Part shown: positions 34,623 to 43,184 of the stretch, one piece after another | How positions within the stretch are numbered: the stretch's first letter is position 1 | How the letters are laid out: each line of letters starts with the position of its first letter | Origin: Enterococcus sp. HY326 | Lineage (GTDB): Bacteria > Bacillota > Bacilli > Lactobacillales > Enterococcaceae | Assembly (NCBI RefSeq): GCF_026157065.1 | Contig: NZ_JANLGQ010000001.1 | Span: 620,001-684,000 of the forward strand | Reading direction: 5' to 3' | DNA: 64,000 nucleotides | Position numbers and translations under genes: made by a program | The notes under the pieces: model-generated | The model's input: the letters and a program-made list of their open reading frames with translations, nothing else | The model's database searches: none | What the model was told of the DNA's origin: nothing

Positions 34623-36656
34623 TTAATCAAAAAATTGTTCTTCATCAGCTATTTTTAAAGTCTCCACTAGACTACTATATTCCGCTTGATGTTGCCAGTC
34701 GGAATTCTGCCAAATCTTTTTGGCTTCACTGCGGGCGACCTCCAGAATATTAAAATCATTGACGATATCCCCCACAATAAATTGCGGAATTCCCGATTGC
34801 CTAAACCCAAAGACTTCACCTGGTCCCCGCAGCTCCAAATCTTTTTCGCTGACGACAAAGCCGTTAGTGGTTTCTGTCATGATTTTCATGCGCTCCACCC
34901 CCATTTCATTTTTCGGGTCCGCCACTAAAATACAATAGGAGGCATCGCCGCCCCGGCCAACCCGTCCTCGCAGTTGATGGAGCTGGGCCAAACCAAAACG
35001 GTCGGCATCCATAATCAACATCACTGTGGCATTGGGAACATTGACCCCGACTTCAATCACAGTGGTGGAAACTAAAATCTGACTTTTTTGATCTTTAAAA
35101 TTTTCCATGATTTGATCTTTTTCTTGGTTTTTCATTTTACCGTGGAGTAAAGCCACTTGATAGGTGTCGCCATAATAAGTTTGCAGGCGTTCATAAATCT
35201 CGGTGGCATTTTTGACATCCAGGGCCTCTGATTCTTCAATCAGCGGACAGATAACGTACATTTGATGGCCCTTTGAAAGTTCTTTTAAACTCCACTCCAA
35301 GACGCTATCTAATTGTGGATGACGAATCCAGCGAGTTTCCACAGGAATTCGGCCGGCCGGTAATTCATCAATCACGGAAACATCCATTTCCCCATAAGCA
35401 GTAATCGCTAAAGTTCGAGGAATCGGCGTCGCCGTCATAAATAAGACATCCGGTCGCAAGCCCTTCTCCCGCAAAATTTTCCGCTGGTTCACACCAAAGC
35501 GATGCTGTTCATCGGTAATCACGAGACCGAGATTGGCGAAGAAAACATCTTTTTGAATCAAAGCGTGGGTGCCGACAAGAATATCCAATTCGCCATTGGC
35601 TAATTGGGCGAGGATTTCCCGTCGTTCTTTTGTTTTAGTCGAACCAGTTAAAACTGCCACCCGCACTTCCAAAGGATCAAAGAGCTGGCTCAAGCTTTCC
35701 AAATGCTGTTGGGCTAAAATTTCCGTTGGCACCATCAAGGCTCCTTGAAAACCAGCTGTCATGGCGGCATACAAAACAATTGCCGCCACTACTGTTTTCC
35801 CGCTGCCGACATCCCCTTGCAAAAGCCGCTGCATATGTTGCGGACTGCGCAAATCTCGACAGATTTCATTAGTGACCCGCTTTTGAGCATTCGTCAGCTC
35901 AAAGGGCAGCGTCTCGACAAATTTTTTCAAGCGAGGCACATCATATAAAATCGAAATTCCGTTGACTTCGGCTTTGTCCCGCGCCTTTAAGCCCTGCATC
36001 CGCATTTGAAAGAGGAAAAATTCTTCAAAGACGACTCGCCGCTTGGCCTGCTGACTTTCCTGATGATTTTTAGGAAAGTGCATGGCAATAATCGCTGACT
36101 TGCGATCCATTAAGCGGTATTTTTCAATCAGAGAGGTCGGCAGATTTTCAAAAATCTGCTCTTGATAGAGTTCCAGTGCTACCTTGATTAATTCAATCAA
36201 GGTGCTTTGGCGGACCGCTTTTGAGACATGGTAAATCGGGGCAAAATCCTCTGGTGATTTGCTGCCCAAAATTTTCATGCCGTTTAAAGCTTTGCGCTTA
36301 GCATCCCATTTACCATAAACGGCGATCTCTTCTCCTAAAATCACTTTATCCTTTAGATAAGGTTGATTAAAAAAAGAGACACTGAAAACATCATGGTCTT
36401 GCATCATGCGAAATTGCAGGCGATTTTTTTTGTAGCCATAGCGGGCCAAGATTGCTTCAGAAACGACAGTCCCCTTCAGCGTGACTTTTTCCTGATCGCC
36501 GATTTCGTTAAGATTTTTTTCTTGAATGTCCTCATAGCGAAATGGAAAATAGGTAATTAAATCCTCAATCGTCACTATGCCAAGGCTGGCTAAATTTTCT
36601 TGGCGCTTAGGACCCACGCCGGCTAAAACGGCGACACTATCAGTCAATGCTGTCAT
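34623..36656 (-). CDS. recG: ATP-dependent DNA helicase RecG
   Basis: A 677-residue branched-DNA helicase that regresses stalled forks and migrates Holliday junctions. The start at 36656 (MTALTDSVAV) has GGGAGG 7 nt upstream; the longer frame has no such site. An N-terminal wedge/OB domain is followed by helicase motifs: Walker A GDVGSGKTVVA, DEQHRFG (motif II), FMTATPIPRTLA and QLRGRVGRGG. The C-terminal TRG-type region includes LRGPGEVFGFRQSGIP. It follows fakA, with a hairpin between the genes. Confidence 0.97.
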   Translation of the reverse strand: MTALTDSVAVLAGVGPKRQENLASLGIVTIEDLITYFPFRYEDIQEKNLNEIGDQEKVTLKGTVVSEAILARYGYKKNRLQFRMMQDHDVFSVSFFNQPYLKDKVILGEEIAVYGKWDAKRKALNGMKILGSKSPEDFAPIYHVSKAVRQSTLIELIKVALELYQEQIFENLPTSLIEKYRLMDRKSAIIAMHFPKNHQESQQAKRRVVFEEFFLFQMRMQGLKARDKAEVNGISILYDVPRLKKFVETLPFELTNAQKRVTNEICRDLRSPQHMQRLLQGDVGSGKTVVAAIVLYAAMTAGFQGALMVPTEILAQQHLESLSQLFDPLEVRVAVLTGSTKTKERREILAQLANGELDILVGTHALIQKDVFFANLGLVITDEQHRFGVNQRKILREKGLRPDVLFMTATPIPRTLAITAYGEMDVSVIDELPAGRIPVETRWIRHPQLDSVLEWSLKELSKGHQMYVICPLIEESEALDVKNATEIYERLQTYYGDTYQVALLHGKMKNQEKDQIMENFKDQKSQILVSTTVIEVGVNVPNATVMLIMDADRFGLAQLHQLRGRVGRGGDASYCILVADPKNEMGVERMKIMTETTNGFVVSEKDLELRGPGEVFGFRQSGIPQFIVGDIVNDFNILEVARSEAKKIWQNSDWQHQAEYSSLVETLKIADEEQFFD

Positions 36657-36679
36657 CTGTCGACCTCCCTTCAAGAAAG

Positions 36680-36718
36680 AAGCCTGAAAAACCAATCTAA
36701 GATTAGTGCTTCAGGCTT
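36680..36718 (-). terminator. Hairpin between fakA and recG
   Basis: 18-nt arms, read on the minus strand as AAGCCTGAAGCACTAATC and GATTGGTTTTTCAGGCTT, pair with a few mismatches around a 3-nt loop. T-rich sequence follows. It may partly terminate fakA transcripts before recG. Confidence 0.65.
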
Positions 36719-36734
36719 ACAAGTGTTTAATTTT

Positions 36735-38417
36735 TTATTCAGCAGAGAACAAGTAGGGATAAACCGGTTGGTCTCCTTGGTGAATTTCCATCTCTAAGTC
36801 AGGATATTTTTCTGAAAGAGTTTTAACAAGGTCTTCAGCGGCTTTTTGATTACCGCCTTCGCCGACGATAATTGTGACAATTTCCGTATCGGCTGCAATC
36901 ATCTTCTCAAGAGTCGTCAAGGCAACATCTTTGATATCCTTTTCAGATACGACAATCTTGCCGTCAACCATTCCGAGATAATCGCCTTCTGTGATAGTCA
37001 CACCATCAATCGCTGTGTCACGAATCGCATTGGTGATTTGTCCGCTGACCACACTTTCGCTTAACTCAGTCATCGAAGTTTTATTTTCTTCTAAATCAGC
37101 TTGGTCGTTAAAGGCCAGCATCGCCGTCATCCCTTGGGAAATGGTTTTAGTCGGCACTACTGCTACCGGCACTTCTGCCACTTCAGCCGCTTGGTCAGCT
37201 GCCATAAAGATATTTTTATTATTCGGCAGGATAATCACTTGGTCGGCATTGACCTCCTCCACAGCCTTTAAAATATCCTCTGTGCTAGGATTCATCGTTT
37301 GGCCGCCACTAATCACAAAGTTAACGCCTAAGCTCTTAAATAATTCCTGCACGCCTTCACCGGCAGCAATCGCAATCACGCCATAAGGTTTGTGGGCTTG
37401 AGTAATATCTAAGTCTTCGTGGATATGTTCATCATGCTCTAAAATCGTTTCATGTTGCATCCGCATATTGTCGACTTTAACTTTCACTAACGAACCAAAT
37501 TTTTGCCCGTAATTCATGACTTCGCCGGGATGTTCTGTGTGGACGTGAACCTTGATAATTTCATCGTCATTAACCACTAATAAGGAATCCCCTAATCCGT
37601 CTAAATAATTACGGAAGGTTTCATAATCAAACTTGCTATCAACTGTTGGGCCTTCACCGATGTTGACCATGATTTCAGTACAATAGCCAAATTTAATATC
37701 GGCTGTGGCCAATTGTCCTTGAACACTGCGGTGATGTTCAGCGTTGACCATCTCATCCATCGCAGCTGGTGACGGCTCGTAAGCGACATCTGCTTCAAAC
37801 TTACCAGTTAAAGCAGTTAAAAAGCCTTCATAAATAAAGACTAAGCCTTGGCCGCCGCTATCGACAACGCCGACTTCCTTTAAAACGGGTAATAAATCAG
37901 GTGTTTTCGCTAACGCCCGTTTCCCGCCGCTTAAAACGGCCTCCATCACTTCAATCACATCGTCCGTTTTTTGAGCCTTGCGTTCGCCGGCTTTAGCTGC
38001 TTCCCGGGCAACGGTTAAAATCGTGCCCTCCACAGGTTTCATCACCGCTTTATAAGCTGTTTCAACTCCATGGGTAAAAGCCGCCGCTAAATCTTTGGCA
38101 TTTAAGTTTACAACATCAGGAATATGTTTTGAAAAACCTCGGAACAACTGAGACAAGATAACGCCGGAATTGCCCCGCGCCCCCATCAAAAGACCTTTTG
38201 ATAAAATATTTGCCAACTCACCGACTTTTTGCGAGGGTGAATCAACAACGGCTTTCGCTCCACTAGTCATCGACAAATTCATATTGGTACCCGTATCGCC
38301 ATCTGGCACAGGAAATACATTTAAGGAATTGACAAATTCCGCATTTACATTTAAGCGCTTTGCCCCTGCCTGAACCATTTCTTGAAACTGGCTGGCGCTG
38401 ATTTCTGTTACACTCAC
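36735..38417 (-). CDS. fakA: DAK2-domain fatty acid kinase subunit (FakA-like)
   Basis: A 560-residue protein. The GTG start at 38417 (MSVTEISASQ) is chosen because GGAGG lies 7 nt upstream. The N-terminal DAK2 ATP-binding domain contains FPVPDGDTGTNMNLSM, LLMGARGNSGVILSQL and GVVDSGGQGLVFI. The C-terminal ~230 residues form the FakA/YloV domain. With a FakB lipid-binding partner it phosphorylates exogenous fatty acids for phospholipid synthesis, which fits the nearby plsX and acpP. It directly follows the Asp23-family gene, as in many Bacillota. Confidence 0.93.
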   Translation of the reverse strand: MSVTEISASQFQEMVQAGAKRLNVNAEFVNSLNVFPVPDGDTGTNMNLSMTSGAKAVVDSPSQKVGELANILSKGLLMGARGNSGVILSQLFRGFSKHIPDVVNLNAKDLAAAFTHGVETAYKAVMKPVEGTILTVAREAAKAGERKAQKTDDVIEVMEAVLSGGKRALAKTPDLLPVLKEVGVVDSGGQGLVFIYEGFLTALTGKFEADVAYEPSPAAMDEMVNAEHHRSVQGQLATADIKFGYCTEIMVNIGEGPTVDSKFDYETFRNYLDGLGDSLLVVNDDEIIKVHVHTEHPGEVMNYGQKFGSLVKVKVDNMRMQHETILEHDEHIHEDLDITQAHKPYGVIAIAAGEGVQELFKSLGVNFVISGGQTMNPSTEDILKAVEEVNADQVIILPNNKNIFMAADQAAEVAEVPVAVVPTKTISQGMTAMLAFNDQADLEENKTSMTELSESVVSGQITNAIRDTAIDGVTITEGDYLGMVDGKIVVSEKDIKDVALTTLEKMIAADTEIVTIIVGEGGNQKAAEDLVKTLSEKYPDLEMEIHQGDQPVYPYLFSAE

Positions 38418-38453
38418 TAAAATATCCTCCTTATTGATGCTAAGCATCTATGC

Positions 38454-38816
38454 CTAGTCAGGCAATACCCGCACACCCTGCACAAAAACATTCACCGAAT
38501 TTGCGCTCACGCCCAGTAAAGTTTCCAAATTGTATTTGACACTTTCTTGAACATTGCGGGATACTTCAGAAATTTTGGTGCCATAACTGATGATGGTATA
38601 CACATCCACCGCCACACCATTTTCCTCTTGCCGAACTACCACACCGCGGGAATAATTTTCTTTTCTTAAAATTTCGTTAATATTATCTTTAATCTGGCTC
38701 TTACTGGCCATGCCAACGATGCCAAACACGTCGGTTGCTGCACCGCCGACAACTGTTGCAATCACTTCATTAGAGATTTCAATCGTACCGGCAGCCGTTT
38801 TAATTTTTACAGCCAT
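38454..38816 (-). CDS. Asp23/Gls24 family protein (YloU-like)
   Basis: A 120-residue protein of the alkaline-shock/Gls24 family. It begins VKIKTAAGTIEISNEVIATVVGGAATDVFGIVGM and continues with VDVYTIISYGTKISEVSRNVQESVKYNLE, the typical YloU pattern. Members are membrane-associated or cytoplasmic and linked to cell-envelope stress; the exact role is not established. It starts the minus-strand run that continues with fakA, recG, plsX and acpP. Confidence 0.93.
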   Translation of the reverse strand: MAVKIKTAAGTIEISNEVIATVVGGAATDVFGIVGMASKSQIKDNINEILRKENYSRGVVVRQEENGVAVDVYTIISYGTKISEVSRNVQESVKYNLETLLGVSANSVNVFVQGVRVLPD

Positions 38817-39197
38817 TTGTATGCCTCCCTACAAATTTTTTGTCAAATTCACTCTGTATTTTATCATAGCCCCCTAGTAAATAAAAGAAAGCCACCTAAT
38901 AATCTGACGACAAAAACAGGCTTTTGTCACAACAAGCCCACCATAACTCTGTATAATTTACACGTTTTCACAGGACTTGTCAATTCTCTTCAAAAAATCA
39001 GCTTGCTAAATGGAGCAACCTATGATAAATTATTACGGTATGAGCTGAAGAATTCGCTTCAAGATTTTGCAATCGACAGCAAGTTCTTCTTGACTCAGGA
39101 GCTTGTATTTTCTTCTATAGTAATAGAAGTTTCTAGGAGCTCAGGCAGAAGAATGCATGCAGATTGAATTGCATCATAAGATGAAGGAGGAAATATC
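38817..39197. other. Divergent intergenic region upstream of rpmB, 381 bp
   Basis: This region separates the minus-strand Asp23-family gene from rpmB. A plus-strand frame from 38817 to 39167 has no ribosome binding site, covers both promoter regions and has no recognisable features, so I reject it. A TATAAT at about 38950 and several small dyads near 39050-39170 may belong to the rpmB promoter or leader. No known ribosomal leader motif was recognised. Confidence 0.55.
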
Positions 39198-39386
39198 ATG
39201 GCTAAAGTTTGTTATTTTACCGGTCGTAAAACTAGCAGCGGCAACAACCGTTCTCACGCATTAAATGCTACTAAACGGACTGTCAAACCTAACTTGCAAA
39301 AAGTTCGTGTGCTAATCGACGGCAAACCTAAAAAAGTATGGGTTTCAACTCGCGCGTTGAAATCTGGAAAAGTTGAACGTGTTTAA
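39198..39386 (+). CDS. rpmB: Large-subunit ribosomal protein bL28
   Basis: A 62-residue basic protein of the 50S subunit. It begins [20 protein letters not shown] and ends [14 protein letters not shown], matching bL28 along its whole length. Only one Cys of the zinc-ribbon pattern remains, as in other non-zinc L28 forms. GGAGG lies 7 nt before the ATG, and a strong terminator follows, so it is monocistronic. Confidence 0.98.
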   Translation: MAKVCYFTGRKTSSGNNRSHALNATKRTVKPNLQKVRVLIDGKPKKVWVSTRALKSGKVERV

Positions 39387-39408
39387 TCACAACAACTAGT
39401 ATTCCCAA

Positions 39409-39440
39409 CCGTCTCCTGCAAAAAGGAGACGGTTTTTTTG
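39409..39440 (+). terminator. Terminator of rpmB
   Basis: The 9-bp perfect arms CCGTCTCCT and AGGAGACGG enclose a 6-nt loop and are followed by seven T, about 20 bp past the rpmB stop. Confidence 0.95.
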
Positions 39441-39633
39441 TGTCACAGCCAGGAAAATTAAAAATCTCTAAAACGGCCGCAGCCAATAACTATCTGCGCC
39501 ACAAAAACTCCCGTCTCTCTTCACAGCATTTTTCTTCCAGCCTTTTTAATTTTCAAGTTGAAAAATTCTACCTCAACTTTCTTCCTATGGTACACTATCC
39601 TTAATGACTTTATAGAAATTTGGTGAACTTTTT

Positions 39634-42354
39634 TTGAAACGACAGACAGCACATAAAAAATCTTCTTTTAAAATAAAAAATCCTTTTACTACCCCTTACT
39701 TTAAGGAAAATCGCTGGTTTATGTTAGCCAGTTTTTTACTGCCTTTTTTAATTTTAGCAGGGGTCTATCTCAGTATCGGTATTTATCCCGGAAGCTCCCG
39801 CAGCATTCTGGCAAGTGATGCTTTTTCGCAATCTTCCAATTTTTATGCCAGCTTTAATAATTTTCTACATGGCGAGCAGAGCTTTTTCTACACTTGGAAT
39901 ACCTCATTAGGGTTAAATTATCTTTCGCTGGTTTCCTATTATTTAGGGGGGATTTTTACCTTCTTGGTTTATTTCTTCCCAAACCAATTAATGCCTGATG
40001 CCCTCTATCTGATTACCCTCATAAAAATCGGAGCAGCCGGACTAAGCTTTTGGTTTTTGGCAAATCACAGTTTCAAATTGAAAAAATGGAACAAGGTTTC
40101 TTTGGCTGTCGCCTATGCCTTAATGTCTTTTGCCACGGCCCATTCAGAATTAATCATGTGGTCCGATGCTTTTGTTTACTTGCCGCTGGTTATCTTAGGC
40201 ATCCATAAGGTAATGGATGAGAAAAAACCGCTGCTTTTATTTGTCAGCTATTTGCTGCTCTTTTTATCTGGATTTTACATGGGCTTTATGATTGCAATTT
40301 TCTCTGGGCTGTACTTTATCGCCCGGCTTTTGACCAAGCCAAAGACTTATCTCAAAACGATTGTTCCCTATGGTCTGACCGCTGCCTTAGCCACCGGTGC
40401 TTCACTGATTATGATTTTGCCGGCTGTCTTGGATTTGCGGACCAACGGCGAATCCCTCTCCACAATTAATCAGCTGAAAACGGAGGCAACCGGCTGGTGG
40501 GACATCTTAATGAAAAATATGATTGGCGTCTACGATACCACCCGCTATGGTTCGATTCCTTTCATTTATGTCGGCTTAGTACCATTAGTTTTCTGTGTCT
40601 TCTATTTCGTGACTCGTAAAATTTCTTGGAAAAATAAAGTGGCTTTCGGCAGTTTGTTGGCGATTTTAATTGCGAGCTTTTACCTTGTGCCGTTAAATCT
40701 TTTCTGGCACGGGATGCACGCGCCGAATATGTTTTTATTCCGTTATGCCTATTTATTTTCCTTTTTAGTCGTGCTACTTGCTGGTTACGGCTGGGAACAA
40801 TTCACTAAAAAAGATAGCTACTTTGTTATGGGTCTCAGTCTTTTAATCGCTGCGCTCTTTTGTATCGGCTTCGGTCTGGAGACCAATAATTATCCTTATG
40901 TCAGTCTGTTTTCACTGATTATCAGTGTCGCCTTTTTACTTTTTTATACGTTAGGCATTGCGCTATTCCAATCAAATAAACTCAATCTAAAACGCCTCAG
41001 CATTATCTTTTTGATTTTGATGAGCGGTGAGGCCCTACTGAATACAAACGGCATGATTCACGGAATTTTAGATGATTGGAATTACGCTTCCAGAAGTTTG
41101 TACACCAGTCCTTATCCAGCAATCAAGTCCCTCGTCTCTGAGTCTGAGGATTTGAATGATAGTTTTTATCGGCTGGAAAACTTGGATGCTGTTTCCTCCA
41201 ATGACAGTCTGAATTATGGTTACAGCGGCATCAGCATGTTTTCTTCCATCCGCAACCGGAATTCCTCCAGCTTTTTGGATGAACTGGGTTTTCGCTCCCG
41301 GGGGACTAATTTAAATATTCGTTACAATAATAATACCCTCTTGATGGACAGCCTTTTTGGCATAAAATATAATCTCAGCAAAACAACCCTCAACAAATTT
41401 GGCTTTTCTGCTATCGAGTCAGCGGGAGATTATACCTTATATGAAAATCAGAATGCTCTGCCGTTAGCCTTCACAGTAGATGAAAGTATCTACAACGTGG
41501 AGAGTTTGGTTTCTGATAATTTGGGAACCCAGACGAATTTAGTCAATGCTTTATCCGGTCAAAATTTAAATTACTTTACCTTTTACAATCCAATTGTCAC
41601 CTCCACAGAAAATACGGATGTGACCGAAAATGGCAATACGATTACCTATAGCGAACAGACCAATAATGTTGCGAAGGTCATTAATTATCAGGTGACCGTT
41701 CCCGCCAATACCCAAGCCTACATCAGCTTGTTTCCAACTGACTTTAACCAAATCGGCAGCTCCACCGCCGAAGTTTTTGTTAATGGTGAGAGTCGCAAGT
41801 CCCAGATTAATATTACCGGACAATATTATGATTTAGGTTATTATGCGGAGCAGACAACCGTTAATTTTTCGGTTAGCTTTTACGGAACCGATGCGATTAG
41901 TTTACTTAACCCACAGGTCTTAGGTATGGATACGACTGCTTACACGACAGCAATGAACGCCATCCAAGCTAACGGAGTTGAATTAACCACCGATGGTCGG
42001 ACCGCCAGCGGAAAGGTTACCGTCGATAGCGATCAAGTTTTAATGACGACCATCCCCTTTGACGAAGGCTGGAAAGCTTATGTCGACGGCGAAGAAGTTG
42101 AAATTACCGCCTATGAAGATGCATTGGTTGCGATTAATCTTCCGGCCGGCACTCACGAAATTGTCTTTAAATATCTGCCGCAGGGCTTTAGCTTAGGCAC
42201 TATTTCCTTTGTCGTTTGTATTCTCTTGTTTGGTGTTTACCTATTTTGGTTAAGAAGACGCCGCCAGCGGCAAATACTAGATACCCCTTCACAGATTGAA
42301 GCGATGGAAACTTCAACGAGCCAACTTGAAGAACCAACTCCACCTGCTGAATAA
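39634..42354 (+). CDS. YfhO-like polytopic membrane protein
   Basis: A 906-residue membrane protein. The TTG start has GGTGA about 8 nt upstream and gives a basic N-terminus before the first helix. Residues ~30-480 hold roughly a dozen transmembrane helices, with extracytoplasmic loops containing SFYASFNNFLHGEQSFFYTW. Residues ~490-850 form an extracytoplasmic domain, then one helix and an RRRRQR tail. YfhO-family proteins are GT-C-like enzymes linked to glycosylation of lipoteichoic or teichoic acid. No CsbB-type partner is adjacent. Confidence 0.9.
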   Translation: MKRQTAHKKSSFKIKNPFTTPYFKENRWFMLASFLLPFLILAGVYLSIGIYPGSSRSILASDAFSQSSNFYASFNNFLHGEQSFFYTWNTSLGLNYLSLVSYYLGGIFTFLVYFFPNQLMPDALYLITLIKIGAAGLSFWFLANHSFKLKKWNKVSLAVAYALMSFATAHSELIMWSDAFVYLPLVILGIHKVMDEKKPLLLFVSYLLLFLSGFYMGFMIAIFSGLYFIARLLTKPKTYLKTIVPYGLTAALATGASLIMILPAVLDLRTNGESLSTINQLKTEATGWWDILMKNMIGVYDTTRYGSIPFIYVGLVPLVFCVFYFVTRKISWKNKVAFGSLLAILIASFYLVPLNLFWHGMHAPNMFLFRYAYLFSFLVVLLAGYGWEQFTKKDSYFVMGLSLLIAALFCIGFGLETNNYPYVSLFSLIISVAFLLFYTLGIALFQSNKLNLKRLSIIFLILMSGEALLNTNGMIHGILDDWNYASRSLYTSPYPAIKSLVSESEDLNDSFYRLENLDAVSSNDSLNYGYSGISMFSSIRNRNSSSFLDELGFRSRGTNLNIRYNNNTLLMDSLFGIKYNLSKTTLNKFGFSAIESAGDYTLYENQNALPLAFTVDESIYNVESLVSDNLGTQTNLVNALSGQNLNYFTFYNPIVTSTENTDVTENGNTITYSEQTNNVAKVINYQVTVPANTQAYISLFPTDFNQIGSSTAEVFVNGESRKSQINITGQYYDLGYYAEQTTVNFSVSFYGTDAISLLNPQVLGMDTTAYTTAMNAIQANGVELTTDGRTASGKVTVDSDQVLMTTIPFDEGWKAYVDGEEVEITAYEDALVAINLPAGTHEIVFKYLPQGFSLGTISFVVCILLFGVYLFWLRRRRQRQILDTPSQIEAMETSTSQLEEPTPPAE

Positions 42355-42361
42355 AATTTAA

Positions 42362-42415
42362 ACCGCCTGTAAAAGTTAGCGTACAACTGCTAACTTTTAC
42401 AGGTGGTTTTTTTTA
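42362..42415 (+). terminator. Terminator of the YfhO-like gene
   Basis: Two ~19-bp arms, ACCGCCTGTAAAAGTTAGC and GCTAACTTTTACAGGTGGT, pair with one wobble and are followed by a run of T. Confidence 0.95.
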
Positions 42416-42539
42416 GTTTTTTCGCAGTAAACTTATAATCGAAGCTTGTTAAAGACACTTTACTAGCCTTAAAAATTATTCTTGGAGCGTACTGTTCCCC
42501 AAATTCCCACCCAACAAATACGCTGCTTTAACAAAATAA

Positions 42540-42572
42540 AAAAGCCTGAGAAAATTCTCAAGCTTTTTTGAC
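42540..42572 (-). terminator. Terminator of the YbaK-like gene
   Basis: On the minus strand AAAAAAGCTTGAGAA pairs with TTCTCAGGCTTTTTT around a 4-nt loop, and a T-run ends the structure. It is 11 bp past the stop at 42583. Confidence 0.85.
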
Positions 42573-42582
42573 ATAGTTATTT

Positions 42583-43053
42583 TTAATACTTACAAACATC
42601 AATCCATTGGCGGAAGTTACTGTAAGTTTCCAACTCTGGAATTGTCAACTTGATGGCGCTATTACCGCTGCCACAGGCGGGATAAACAAAGTCAAAGCGT
42701 TTCAATGAATCATCTAAATAAACCGCCACATCTTCGTTCACCGCAAAGGGACAGACTCCACCGACTGGATGGCCGATTTTTTCATCGACCTCCTCTGCTT
42801 TAAGCATCAAAGCCTTCTCTTGAAAAAACTCTTTGTATTTTTGATTGTCAATTTTTGTATCACCGGCTGCCACGACTAAGATGGCTTCAACGCTAGCTTT
42901 CTTTTTAAAGGATAAGCTTTTGGCAATCTGCGCCGGTTGTGTCTGTAGCGCTTGGGCCGCCAAAGCGACTGTTGCTGAAGACTCTTCAAGTACAATGATT
43001 TGATCGGCCATGTTTAATTTAGCAAAATATTCTTGGACACTTGCTAGAGACAT
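42583..43053 (-). CDS. YbaK/EbsC-type aminoacyl-tRNA deacylase
   Basis: A 156-residue cytoplasmic protein of the YbaK/ProX editing family, which hydrolyses mischarged tRNAs such as Cys-tRNA(Pro). The conserved Lys in QIAKSLSFK (near residue 45), the GGVCPFAV motif near 98-105 and GSGNSAIKLT near the end fit the family. In enterococci an EbsC homologue was once linked to pheromone-binding substance, but the enzymatic role is better supported. It is a single gene. Confidence 0.88.
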   Translation of the reverse strand: MSLASVQEYFAKLNMADQIIVLEESSATVALAAQALQTQPAQIAKSLSFKKKASVEAILVVAAGDTKIDNQKYKEFFQEKALMLKAEEVDEKIGHPVGGVCPFAVNEDVAVYLDDSLKRFDFVYPACGSGNSAIKLTIPELETYSNFRQWIDVCKY

Positions 43054-43108
43054 CGAAGCCCTCCTTTTTATTTTAGTCTGAAAATAAGTAAATCTTTAGA
43101 GTATGCTG

Positions 43109-43168
43109 ACAGCAGCTTGCAAACACCGGACTTTCTTTCCTTCATTTACCAAGCTGCTGTGTTTTTTT
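43109..43168 (+). terminator. Hairpin with plus-strand T-run between pepF and the YbaK-like gene
   Basis: The perfect 11-bp arms ACAGCAGCTTG and CAAGCTGCTGT flank a ~30-nt loop, with seven T on the plus strand. Both flanking genes are on the minus strand, so the orientation is unexpected. It may still end pepF transcripts by structure alone. Confidence 0.45.
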
Positions 43169-43184
43169 GAAGACTGTCTTTTAT

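Noticed and set aside
38817-39167. 116-codon plus-strand frame between the Asp23-family gene and rpmB
   Set aside because: It lacks a ribosome binding site, begins at the divergent start codon, covers both promoter regions and resembles no known protein.
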